A stretch of 64,000 nt of DNA, from positions 1 to 64,000 of the forward strand of contig CAYWMD010000001.1 of NCBI GenBank assembly GCA_964458575.1, written 5' to 3'. The notes below the pieces were generated by a model, which was not told where the DNA came from, did not search any database, and was given only the letters and a program-made list of their open reading frames with translations. Below, one piece after another: positions 43,085-50,894 of the stretch. Each line of letters starts with the position of its first letter. The stretch's first letter is position 1. The position numbers and the translations under genes were made by a program. This stretch comes from CAYWMD01 sp964458575. GTDB taxonomy: Bacteria > Verrucomicrobiota > Verrucomicrobiia > Limisphaerales > JADLHS01.

Positions 43085-43698
43085 GGGAACGAGGGGACGC
43101 AAATCTATACAATTTCGTTGGCAACAACAGTGTTGATTCGTTGGACGCTCTTGGATTGCAGAAGGGTGCCGAGCAGTTGATGAATCTGCAACCTCCGCCG
43201 AGCAAGGAAGTCATTCCGGGTGTAACCATTCGGCGATTTGTCGAGCCCGGCGGACATCAGTGGATGAGTTTCCGATCCGGTAACATTCAGGTTGGTGTAA
43301 ATAAGGCTAAAGAAAGTGGGAAGTGGATTGATGAAACTGAAAATCGCGGCTTGAACATCCTAGAGAATCGGCTCGGTTTTTACGAATGGGAAGTTGTGAA
43401 ACGGAATCTAGGATGGATGAAAGACAAAACGCCATGCAAGTGCGCGACTGTAGCTCACGTTCAGAGATGTATTGCTGCGACAATTATCTACGAATGGGGC
43501 CATGGGACGCCAAAGAAATTCAATATAGCTTGTAACAACTGCAGAGCCAATTCAGAGCGTGTCCTTAAAGGCTGCTGCGCACAGAAGGGAAGACTTCTAA
43601 ATAATCCAGATGATTCTAATGCGTTGGAAAGGTTTTTCCGCGATTGGTTAAAAGGCCCGTTTAAGTATAGTCGGATGGCAAGTGAAGCGGATGAATGA
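42964..43698 (+). CDS. Rhs-tail cassette 2: secreted protein, short Rhs-core end plus different variable domain
   Basis: A 244-residue protein with the same signal peptide and Rhs-core end as cassette 1 (FYNPSTGRWLSRDPIGERG...NLYNFVGNNSVDSLDALGL). The ~175-residue C-terminal domain is unrelated: GGHQWMSFRSGNIQVGVNK, then PCKCATVAHVQRCI and CNNCRANSERVLKGCC. A His early and a Cys in a short helix-like motif later could suit a permuted papain-like fold, but this is weak. The start of a lipoprotein gene overlaps its stop (ATGA at 43695). The variable domain is AT-rich (43% in 43321-43380 by my count). Confidence 0.75.
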   Translation: MKTKRSAMMVLVACVFLFAAHEALAFYNPSTGRWLSRDPIGERGDANLYNFVGNNSVDSLDALGLQKGAEQLMNLQPPPSKEVIPGVTIRRFVEPGGHQWMSFRSGNIQVGVNKAKESGKWIDETENRGLNILENRLGFYEWEVVKRNLGWMKDKTPCKCATVAHVQRCIAATIIYEWGHGTPKKFNIACNNCRANSERVLKGCCAQKGRLLNNPDDSNALERFFRDWLKGPFKYSRMASEADE

Positions 43699-44078
43699 GC
43701 GCGATCAAGAACAGTCTGACATGCTTGGTTGGTGTCTTTCTTTTTGGATGCACAACCATGAACATTCCTCAAAAGCACTTGAGTGCTGAAGATTTTCTCC
43801 GGCTCTACAACAATCCCGGGAAACCGGGCGACTATTGGAAGTTCAAAGGATTGAAAGACGGGCGATATTGGCTCTATCACTATGGGTTCGAGCCAGATCC
43901 TCAACTGTCGGTGGTTAGCCTCATCGAAAAAGGTTTCGTTCCTATGCGTGAAATGCCGGAGGGCTTTCCATCCGCGCCGCAACCAAAGCCGAAGCCCGCA
44001 GACTCTACAGATGCCAAAGCAGGGCTTGAGAACTGGTTGAAGGAAATTGAGGCTCGTTCTCAGAAGAAAAACGAGTGA
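43695..44078 (+). CDS. Lipoprotein, partner of cassette 2
   Basis: A 127-residue protein with a lipoprotein signal (SLTCLVGVFLFGC, lipobox LFGC). The outer part has a compact segment (DYWKFKGLKDGRYWLYHYGF) and a Pro/Lys-rich linker (QPKPKPADSTD) before a charged helix. It overlaps cassette 2 by four bases and is translated with it. No family recognised. A lipoprotein partner for a secreted protein suggests an envelope-located target or protection; inference. Confidence 0.65.
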   Translation: MSAIKNSLTCLVGVFLFGCTTMNIPQKHLSAEDFLRLYNNPGKPGDYWKFKGLKDGRYWLYHYGFEPDPQLSVVSLIEKGFVPMREMPEGFPSAPQPKPKPADSTDAKAGLENWLKEIEARSQKKNE

Positions 44079-44392
44079 ACTTAATCGTCTGTCCCACACA
44101 AGCTGTAAGAACGAATCAAATGCATCTCAAACCAAGTGCATCCATGCTAGACGCCCCCGGAGCGCGGTGGTATTACCCAGTTCTCGGGCTACAGCTTTAT
44201 GGCGTTACCCAGATTTTCGAAACGTGTGCTTACTGCGCCGACAAGGGGAGAGAGCGCTGGTCAGGCTGCGTTTCCTGGGGACACTCAGTGGGCGGATGTC
44301 GAAAGTGCTCAAGTTGGGGCGGAGGGAACCACATCACCCCGTTGCCGCCGAGCGATACCTTCCTTCACGCCTTCGACCCGAAGCACTTCTAA
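44075..44392 (+). CDS. Short Cys-rich ORF, possible cassette tip remnant
   Basis: A 105-residue frame from a GTG that overlaps the lipoprotein stop (GTGA); an ATG at 44120 is an alternative. It has CAYCADKG, then CVSWGHSVGGCRKCSSWGGG and a tail HAFDPKHF. Spaced cysteines and position before another small membrane protein resemble the variable end of an Rhs-tail cassette that has lost its signal and core module. It could equally be chance; coding status is uncertain. Confidence 0.4.
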   Translation: MNLIVCPTQAVRTNQMHLKPSASMLDAPGARWYYPVLGLQLYGVTQIFETCAYCADKGRERWSGCVSWGHSVGGCRKCSSWGGGNHITPLPPSDTFLHAFDPKHF

Positions 44393-44439
44393 CCCAATTG
44401 AACCCTAACCCGCGCGGCTCAAAGCTTATTCCCTCTGGT

Positions 44440-44775
44440 ATGAACCGGCCAATCGGACATCGAAGACTGATCTACGTCATCGCGTTTACGCTTGGGATGG
44501 GGTCAGTCCTCTTGGGGAACCACCTGGAGCGGTTGGCAGAAGAAAGATACTTCTCTTTGATCTCACTGGAGCCCGGGGCGATAGACAGATGTTCGTGGAT
44601 CGCGCCTATCGTCATGGTGCTGGGCGGGGTAGTGGTAAGCGTTTTCGCATCTGTATCTTTCAGAATCCAAGAGTCTGCCGCAGGTTCCCGAATCTTTCTG
44701 AAGCAATTCGCCGCCGCGCTCCTTTCATTCTTCGCGGGATTGATTGCCGGTGGGACGCTCATTCCAGTTCGCTGA
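44440..44775 (+). CDS. Small membrane protein in the cassette region
   Basis: A 111-residue protein from ATG 44440 with three hydrophobic segments (LIYVIAFTLGMGSVLLG, WIAPIVMVLGGVVVSVFASV and FAAALLSFFAGLIAGGTLI). It lies 47 bases after the Cys-rich ORF, mirroring the secreted-protein/membrane-protein order of the other cassettes. No family recognised. Confidence 0.55.
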   Translation: MNRPIGHRRLIYVIAFTLGMGSVLLGNHLERLAEERYFSLISLEPGAIDRCSWIAPIVMVLGGVVVSVFASVSFRIQESAAGSRIFLKQFAAALLSFFAGLIAGGTLIPVR

Positions 44776-44870
44776 CAACCCTCCGGCCAGAGTTTGGTGC
44801 AGATTAGAACACTCGATAGTTTGCGAAACCAGTAATCGAATCAGGGCGAGCCAAAACTAAAAGTTGAAAG

Positions 44871-45308
44871 ATGAAAACGAAACGATCAGAAGGCAGACGA
44901 TCAGCGAGACCCCTAGCCAGCCCTATGCGAGTTTCCATACGATGGTTCACTCTGTTGTCGTTCGTGAGTGCATTTGCGATGACGGTGATTGTCTGCGGGT
45001 GTTGCACCCAAGGTCTGAAAGTCGAACTAAAATCAAAGAACCGCATTCTTCCTAATCCGCAATTGCGCAGAGTCGAGGTGCGGGTGGTCGAAACCAATAA
45101 GGTTATTGAACTAACGCAAACACTCGTGCCAAAGATGCCATTTCGCACCGTCATCATCAGCGGTCAGCATCCAACCTGTCCAAACCTTAAGGAAATAACC
45201 ATCGTTGCATACCCATGGGATATTCGAGAAAACCAATTCACGTTGTTGTTCACCCCGTCGGGAGAATTCGTCGGCATTGAAGACCGCGGCAAGGAAGAGA
45301 AACGGTAG
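44871..45308 (+). CDS. Cassette 3: leader fused to a lipoprotein-like protein
   Basis: A 145-residue frame. The first 17 bases, and the 23 before them, are those of cassette 2, so it begins MKTKRS like the others. It then diverges into a basic stretch and a second Met (MRVSIRWFTLLSFVSAFAMTVIV) with a lipoprotein-like signal and CGCC. The working start may be the ATG at 44925. The C-terminal ~95 residues look like a small beta domain (VEVRVVETNKVIELTQTL). It appears to be a chimera in which the module replaced, or was cut down before, another gene. Confidence 0.55.
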   Translation: MKTKRSEGRRSARPLASPMRVSIRWFTLLSFVSAFAMTVIVCGCCTQGLKVELKSKNRILPNPQLRRVEVRVVETNKVIELTQTLVPKMPFRTVIISGQHPTCPNLKEITIVAYPWDIRENQFTLLFTPSGEFVGIEDRGKEEKR

Positions 45309-45338
45309 GCCATCCGTGCCCATCACACAGCCTTGGGA

Positions 45339-46100
45339 ATGAAACCGCCAACAAAGATCTGTGTGGTAATTGCCCCGATGATTCTGGTCGCGGGGGGATT
45401 GTGGTTTGGCTTCGGCGTTGGCATTGGCAGATCGAATCAGAAGAAGATTGGAGTGGCAGTTTCATCGGCGGAATCCTTGAGAACTGCGTCGGACCTGCTG
45501 AAGCTCAGGCCCGGCGAACTACAAGGCGTGGACATCGCGCGGATGAATTTGTTGTGTGCCCAAGGACTGGTTGGCGCGGAAGAAATGAACATCACTCAGA
45601 GCCTGGCGACGCTTGATGAAATAGCCGCCCGCGTTCAGTCGGAAACCAAGCGTCACCTTTATCGTTTCCAGCGCAACCCGGCCGAGTTCGAAAACTCGGA
45701 AGGCTACTTTCGCATGATCATGCTGGCGGTCGTGTTGGCAGAGGATTTTCACGTCAAGTACGCGCCGAACAAAATCAAGTCCGCCGCTGAGGCGCATCTT
45801 GGCGACGGTTTCTTCGGGAACGCTGAGGACGTTTTTCTTTACGGGTTGACCGGTCCCAAGCGTCAGGGCACTTGCAGTTCGTTACCGGTGTTACAGGTGG
45901 CCGTTGGCCGGCGTTTGGGGTATCCGCTCAAGCTGGTGACGACCAAAGGCCATTTGTTTGTCCGATGGGAGGACGCCAAGGAACGTTTCAACATCGAAGC
46001 CGCAGGCAACGGAGTAAACCGTTTTTCCGACGATTACTATCGGCACTGGCCGTTGGCGATCAACATATATTTGCCCGGTTCCAAATCCACTGCGCCATAA
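45339..46100 (+). CDS. Transglutaminase-like protein with N-terminal membrane anchor
   Basis: A 253-residue protein. After an N-terminal membrane helix (ICVVIAPMILVAGGLWFGFGVGIG) comes a mostly helical region, then a transglutaminase/SirB1-like core. The Cys is in QGTCSSLPVLQVAVGRRLGYPL, the His in TKGHLFVRWED and an acidic partner in RFNIEAAGNG. The arrangement Cys-His-acid with that spacing fits this superfamily. It closes the cassette region on the plus strand and has GC closer to the genome average. Related proteins are, from memory, often near Rhs genes in this bacterial group. The start is ATG 45339, not TTG 45333. Confidence 0.7.
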   Translation: MKPPTKICVVIAPMILVAGGLWFGFGVGIGRSNQKKIGVAVSSAESLRTASDLLKLRPGELQGVDIARMNLLCAQGLVGAEEMNITQSLATLDEIAARVQSETKRHLYRFQRNPAEFENSEGYFRMIMLAVVLAEDFHVKYAPNKIKSAAEAHLGDGFFGNAEDVFLYGLTGPKRQGTCSSLPVLQVAVGRRLGYPLKLVTTKGHLFVRWEDAKERFNIEAAGNGVNRFSDDYYRHWPLAINIYLPGSKSTAP

Positions 46101-46231
46101 AACCCGGTTGCATCCGTGACCAGAGTTCGGTTTTCAACTCCGACCAGCTTGACCTCGGCTCTGTCGAGCGTGTTCGATTTATCTCTGCCTCGCCGCGCCC
46201 AACCGACATCGTTCACCTGTAGAGCAAACAC
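46037..46231 (-). pseudogene. Remnant of a carboxypeptidase-regulatory-like C-terminal domain
   Basis: A 64-codon minus-strand frame reads QVNDVGWARRG, then LDRAEVKLVG and TDATGFYGAVDLEPGKYML, the pattern of a CarboxypepD-regulatory-like (Ig-fold) domain as seen at the end of larger exported proteins. It runs out of the 3' end of the NamZ gene in another frame and overlaps the 3' end of the transglutaminase-like gene. It has no start of its own that makes sense, so it is most likely the tail of a gene cut away by rearrangement. Confidence 0.5.
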
Positions 46232-48582
46232 TTCTCCCGCCGCTTCTGGAATTCCTCCAACGCCGGTTTCCAGGCTGCGTGAATTTCGTTTAACGGTTTG
46301 TCCGCCTTGATGGCTTCAAGCGTGGCCGGATGCAGCAGGAGGTGCTTGATCTTGTCCGGTTTGAAATCGTTGGGATAAAGGCGATACAACGTCCGGGCCA
46401 TTTCCAGGCCCACGTCCACCACGTTGCAGCGGTCGCGGTCGTTGAGCATGATGTAAACGCCGCCGCAGTTCGTTCCTTTGTGAACGCTGGTCGTGGGCGT
46501 GAAGCGAATCGGCACAAAACTCACACCCGGCAGGTTGGCGCGATTCAATTCCGCCGCGAACTTCATATCGTCAATGTACGGCGCGCCCACGACCTCGAAC
46601 GGCGTGTCCGTCCCCCGCCCCACGGACAGCGCGCTTTCCAGCAAGCCCACGCCCGGATAAAGAATCGCCTGTTTCAAGTTCCGCATGTTCGGCGACGGAT
46701 TCGTCCACGGCAGCCCCGTTTCGTCGAACCACTGGGCGCGCCGCCAGTTTTCGACCGGGATCACCGTGAGGTTTGCGTGCAGATTCTTTTCGGCATCATA
46801 CATTCGCGCCAGTTCGCCCAACGTCATCCCGTGGCGCAGCGGCACTTGGTAAAAGCCCACAAACGTCGGCTTGTCGCCAAGCACCGGACCGTCAATTGCC
46901 ACGCCGTTGATGGGATTCACCCGGTCGAGCACAAAGATTTGTTTCCCGTTCTCGGCGGCGGCTTCGATGGCGAGCCCCATCGTGGAGGGATAGGTGTAAA
47001 ACCGGCAGCCGATGTCCTGAATGTCGAACACCAGCGCGTCCAGGTCCTGCAATTGTTCCGGCGACGGCTTGCGGCTCTCCCCGTAAAGGCTGCAAACCGG
47101 CAGGCCCGTTTGGTCATCGCGGCTGTCGCCCACCTTCGCATCCACGTTGCCACGAATGCCGTGCTCGGGACTGAACAGCTTGACGAGCGTGACGCCGGGT
47201 GCGCCTTTGAGGAGATCAATCGTCGGATTGCGTTCGCGGTCCTGGCCGGTGTGGTTCGTGATGAGGCCGACGCGTTTGCCTTTGAGCGGAGCAAAGTTGT
47301 TCTTCACCAGCACGTCAATGCCATTCAAGACAGGTGGCGGCGTTCGTCCGTCGGCTGGGCCACGTTGGTCGTCGCGCTCGCGCGGCGGTAACGCTCCCGG
47401 CACATTCGCGAAATCGAAACCGGTCACCGCCTCCGCCGCCAGGGTGCCGAGTTTTCTGCGCAACGCGCCGACGCTGGCCTTTTCGCTCGGGTGATTCCGG
47501 TTGGACAGGAAGATGACGAAAGTCTTCGAGAAGGGATCAATCCACACGGACGTGCCGGTCCAGCCCGTGTGCCCGAACGAGCCCAACGGAAAAATGTCGC
47601 CGCGCGGCCCGCTGTAGCCGCTGTCAATGTCCCAACCCAGCCCGCGCCGCGTAGAAACTGCGGGCGGCGTCTGGACGGTCGTCATCAGCTTCACGGTTTC
47701 CGGCTTGAAAACGCGCACGCCATCGAGTTCTCCACCGTTGAGCAACATGCGCGCGTAACGCGCGACGTCGCTGGCCGTGATGAACAACCCCGCGTGACCG
47801 GCGACTCCGCCCATCCGACGTGAGCGTGGATCGTGAACCACGCCGCGCACCGGCACGCCGTTTTCGACCTCGGTCGGCGCGATTCGACCCAGTTCGGATT
47901 TCGGCGGATTGAACACGGTGTCCTTCATGCCGAGCGGCTCGTAAATCTCGCGCTTTACAAAATGGTCCAACGGCATGCCGGCCACGCGCCGGACAATCTC
48001 GCCCAGCAAAATCATGCCCGTGTCGCTGTAAATGACCTTCTCTCCCGGCGCGGCCCTCAATTCTTCGGCGCAACACAGCCGGATGGCCTCGTCATAACCC
48101 GCCCAATCCGGTTTCAGACTGATGTCCGGACGCAACCCGGAAGTGTGCGTGAGCAATTGCCGCAGAGTGATTGCCTCCTTTCCGTTCGCCGCAAATTCAG
48201 GAATGTATTTTGCCACCGTGTCATCAAGGCTGATTTTTCCCCGTTCCAACAACAGCATGATGGCTGGCGTCGTCGCCATGACCTTGGTGAGCGATGCGGC
48301 GTCGAACATCGTGCCCTCGGTCATCGGTTCTTCGGCGGGAACGAGTGCGCGATTGCCGAAGGCCTTGTGATAACTCGCGCCGTTGTGTTCGACCCACAGC
48401 ACGCCTCCCGGACACTGCTTGTCGGCGATGGCTTGCGCGATGGCTGCGTCCATTTCTTCCAGCTTCTCCGGGCGCAGCCCGTCGCCGGACGGAGCCGCCG
48501 TGACGAAGACAGTCATCAGGGAAGACAGCAAGAGGGCCGGCAGGTTTAAATTGGCCGGCCACGATGGCATCAGGTTCTTCAT
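46213..48582 (-). CDS. Serine beta-lactamase-like domain fused to NamZ (DUF1343) exo-beta-N-acetylmuramidase
   Basis: A 789-residue exported fusion. The signal peptide is followed by a class C beta-lactamase/D,D-peptidase fold with Ser97-x-x-Lys100 (ASLTKV), a YSD motif (VIYSDTG) and HTG (FGHTGWTG). From about residue 395 comes the NamZ/DUF1343 domain (GIDVLVKNNFAPLKGKRVGLITNHTG, FSPEHGIRG, DIQDIGCRFYTYPSTM, NPSPNMRNLKQAILYPGV), which removes terminal N-acetylmuramic acid from peptidoglycan fragments. The pair suggests one enzyme for wall-fragment turnover. The fusion order is known in Bacteroidota-type bacteria. The first domain may be an esterase or peptidase rather than a true beta-lactamase. 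Confidence 0.88.
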   Translation of the reverse strand: MKNLMPSWPANLNLPALLLSSLMTVFVTAAPSGDGLRPEKLEEMDAAIAQAIADKQCPGGVLWVEHNGASYHKAFGNRALVPAEEPMTEGTMFDAASLTKVMATTPAIMLLLERGKISLDDTVAKYIPEFAANGKEAITLRQLLTHTSGLRPDISLKPDWAGYDEAIRLCCAEELRAAPGEKVIYSDTGMILLGEIVRRVAGMPLDHFVKREIYEPLGMKDTVFNPPKSELGRIAPTEVENGVPVRGVVHDPRSRRMGGVAGHAGLFITASDVARYARMLLNGGELDGVRVFKPETVKLMTTVQTPPAVSTRRGLGWDIDSGYSGPRGDIFPLGSFGHTGWTGTSVWIDPFSKTFVIFLSNRNHPSEKASVGALRRKLGTLAAEAVTGFDFANVPGALPPRERDDQRGPADGRTPPPVLNGIDVLVKNNFAPLKGKRVGLITNHTGQDRERNPTIDLLKGAPGVTLVKLFSPEHGIRGNVDAKVGDSRDDQTGLPVCSLYGESRKPSPEQLQDLDALVFDIQDIGCRFYTYPSTMGLAIEAAAENGKQIFVLDRVNPINGVAIDGPVLGDKPTFVGFYQVPLRHGMTLGELARMYDAEKNLHANLTVIPVENWRRAQWFDETGLPWTNPSPNMRNLKQAILYPGVGLLESALSVGRGTDTPFEVVGAPYIDDMKFAAELNRANLPGVSFVPIRFTPTTSVHKGTNCGGVYIMLNDRDRCNVVDVGLEMARTLYRLYPNDFKPDKIKHLLLHPATLEAIKADKPLNEIHAAWKPALEEFQKRREKCLLYR

Positions 48583-48894
48583 AGTTGCGACTGAGGATTA
48601 GACGAACACGCTCTATTTGCAACAAACGCTTTTGCGTCGGCGGCCAATCGAAGTGACGGCCGGCAGTAGCGCAGATTGTCAATCTGCCGTGTCGCCGAAT
48701 GGCATTCGGCAAGGGTTGACATTTTATGCGACCGCCAAGCGCTCCGATCCCTGCGGATTAACAATCCGCGATACAGCAGAGTGCCACTCTGCGCTACGAT
48801 CGTTGGGCGAGCGTCACTAGCATTCGCACCGTTTTGCACCACAACTTCGCCTTGCGCGAAGGGTTTCGTTTGGTGCAGCCTGCCGCTGAGACTC
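48583..48894. other. Divergent intergenic region carrying a palindromic repeat
   Basis: This 312-base gap lies between the NamZ-fusion gene and prpB. Its centre holds the inverted double-hairpin element at 48666-48797. The remaining ~100 bases before prpB should carry its promoter. No additional gene is supported. Confidence 0.6.
48666..48797. repeat. BIME-like inverted pair of double-hairpin units
   Basis: Two ~47-base units face each other (48666-48713 and 48749-48797), each beginning GTAGCGCAGA at the outer end. Each unit folds into two hairpins: GCAGATTG/CAATCTGC and GCCGAATG/CATTCGGC on the left, GCAGAGTG/CACTCTGC and GCGGATT/AATCCGC on the right. Stem bases differ between units but pairing is kept. 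This is the organisation of REP/BIME-type elements. Confidence 0.9.
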
Positions 48895-49776
48895 ATGCCG
48901 ACCAACCGCAAACGCACCCCGTCATCACGCCGCCCGGTGTCCGCAGGGGCACGATTTCGCGCGGCCCTGCGCGCCGAACGCCCGCTCCAGATTGCCGGCG
49001 CCGTTCATGCGTATGCGGCGATTTTGGCCGAAAACGCCGGCTTTCGCGCGCTTTATCTTTCGGGCGCGGGCGTTGCCAATGCCAGTTACGGCATCCCGGA
49101 CATCGGCCGGACGACCCTTGACGATGTGCTGATTGACGTGCGACGCATCACCGGCGCGACCCAACTGCCGTTGCTGGTGGACGCTGACACGGCGTGGGGC
49201 GATCCGCGCAAAACCGTCCGCGAAATGATTCGGGCCGGTGCAGCGGGCATTCACATTGAGGACCAGGTCGAAGCCAAACGCTGCGGTCACCTGCCGCATA
49301 AACAACTGGTGTTACCGAAGGAGATGGCCGAGCGCATCCGGGCGGCGATTCGCGGAAAAACCGACCCGGCGTTTGTCGTCATGGCGCGCACCGATGCCGC
49401 GGGTGTTGAAGGTCTGGAATCCGCCATCGCCCGCGCGCGGCTCTATTGCGAGGCGGGTGCGGACATGATTTTCGCCGAAGCGTTGACCTCGCTCGACCAG
49501 TACCGGTGGTTTACCCGCGCGGTCAAAGTTCCGGTACTGGCCAACATCACTGAATTCGGCAAGACGCCGTTGTTCACCGTAAAAGAACTCGCTTCGGCCG
49601 GGGTGAGCATGGTTTTATATCCGCTCTCCGCGTTTCGGGCGATGAACGCTGCCGCGCTGAAGGTGTATCGCACGCTTCGCGCTGAAGGCACGCAACGCCG
49701 CGTAGTGGATTTGATGCAAACCCGCGCGGAGCTTTACGAGTTTTTGAAATACGACGCTGGTAAAAATCGAACATGA
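48895..49776 (+). CDS. prpB: Methylisocitrate lyase / PEP mutase family
   Basis: A 293-residue enzyme of the isocitrate lyase superfamily. It probably cleaves 2-methylisocitrate to pyruvate and succinate in propionate breakdown. It has DADTAWGDP (metal-binding Asp96, Asp98), IEDQVEAKRCGHLPHK with catalytic Cys130 and ARTDA. The motif has KRCGH as in PrpB, supporting lyase over PEP mutase. The first ~18 residues are atypical. ATG 48895 is chosen; the frame upstream runs into the repeat. It overlaps prpC by four bases. Confidence 0.9.
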   Translation: MPTNRKRTPSSRRPVSAGARFRAALRAERPLQIAGAVHAYAAILAENAGFRALYLSGAGVANASYGIPDIGRTTLDDVLIDVRRITGATQLPLLVDADTAWGDPRKTVREMIRAGAAGIHIEDQVEAKRCGHLPHKQLVLPKEMAERIRAAIRGKTDPAFVVMARTDAAGVEGLESAIARARLYCEAGADMIFAEALTSLDQYRWFTRAVKVPVLANITEFGKTPLFTVKELASAGVSMVLYPLSAFRAMNAAALKVYRTLRAEGTQRRVVDLMQTRAELYEFLKYDAGKNRT

Positions 49777-50894
49777 GCACAGACAAAAAGACCGGAGGAC
49801 TTGCCGGCATCACCGCGGGTGACACGAGCATCTGCACGGTCGGCAAGGAAGGCATGGGCCTGACCTACCGCGGCTACTCGATCAATGACCTGGCGGACCA
49901 CGCCACCTTCGAGGAAGTTGCCTACCTGCTGTTGAACGGCCATTTGCCCAAACCGGCCGAACTCGAAGATTACAAACGCACGCTCGCGTCGTTGTGCGGT
50001 CTGCCGGCCCGTTTGAAAATCGTCCTGGAACAAATCCCGTCCTCCGCGCACCCGATGGATGTCCTGCGCACGGGCTGTTCCGCGCTGGGCTGCCTCGAAC
50101 CGGAGGGCAAGGACCGCGACGACCGCCACGTGGCCAACCGGCTGCTCGCCACGTTCCCGTCCATGCTGCTTTACTGGCTGCAATTCGCCACGCACGGCAA
50201 ACGAATCGAAACCCAGACCGACGATTCCAACATGGCCGGGCACTTTCTGCGGCTGTTGCTCGGGACAGCAGCGGACGAAGTCCGCATCCGGGCGCTGGAT
50301 TCCTCGTTCATTCTCTATGCCGAACACGAATTCAACGCCTCAACCTTTGCGGCGCGTGTGACGACCTCGACGATGGCGGATTTTTATTCCGCGATCGGCG
50401 CGGGCATCGGGGCATTGCGCGGCCCGTTGCATGGCGGCGCGAATGAATGGGCGATGGAACTCATCGAACAATTCAAGACACCCGACGAAGCCGAAGCCGG
50501 CATTTTGGAAATGTTGCGGCAGAAGCAACTCATCATGGGTTTCGGGCACCGCGTTTACAAAAAGTGCGATCCCCGCACCGCACCGATCAAGGCGCTCGCG
50601 CAAAAACTGGCGCGCAATGACGCGGACCGAAACTTGTTAGCCGTTGCGGAACGCATTGAGAGCGTGATGTGGCGGGAGAAACAGATCTTTGCCAATCTCG
50701 ACTTTTTCAGCGCCGTGGCGTATCGCTTCTGCGGAATACCGACGCCGTTGTTCACTCCGATTTTTGTCATTGCGCGGACCTCGGGTTGGGCGGCACATAT
50801 TCTGGAGCAACGCGCAAACAATCGGCTGATCCGGCCCGTGGCAAATTATACCGGGCCCGACCCGCGGCCCTACGTGCCGCTGACGCAGCGATGA
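49773..50894 (+). CDS. prpC: 2-methylcitrate synthase / citrate synthase
   Basis: A 373-residue type II citrate synthase-fold enzyme. Genome context makes 2-methylcitrate synthase (propionyl-CoA + oxaloacetate) most likely. Signature residues are in AEHEFNASTF, GPLHGGANE, GFGHRVYK and LDFFSAVAYR, covering the two catalytic His and the Asp. The length and the start ITAGDTSICTVGKEG fit the short citrate/methylcitrate group. It overlaps prpB (ATGA) and the next gene (ATGA at 50891). Confidence 0.92.
   Translation: MSTDKKTGGLAGITAGDTSICTVGKEGMGLTYRGYSINDLADHATFEEVAYLLLNGHLPKPAELEDYKRTLASLCGLPARLKIVLEQIPSSAHPMDVLRTGCSALGCLEPEGKDRDDRHVANRLLATFPSMLLYWLQFATHGKRIETQTDDSNMAGHFLRLLLGTAADEVRIRALDSSFILYAEHEFNASTFAARVTTSTMADFYSAIGAGIGALRGPLHGGANEWAMELIEQFKTPDEAEAGILEMLRQKQLIMGFGHRVYKKCDPRTAPIKALAQKLARNDADRNLLAVAERIESVMWREKQIFANLDFFSAVAYRFCGIPTPLFTPIFVIARTSGWAAHILEQRANNRLIRPVANYTGPDPRPYVPLTQR

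Noticed and set aside
41810..43698. Treating the two cassettes as simple gene duplicates
   Set aside because: After the first 121 bases their DNA and proteins are unrelated, so only the 5' module is duplicated.
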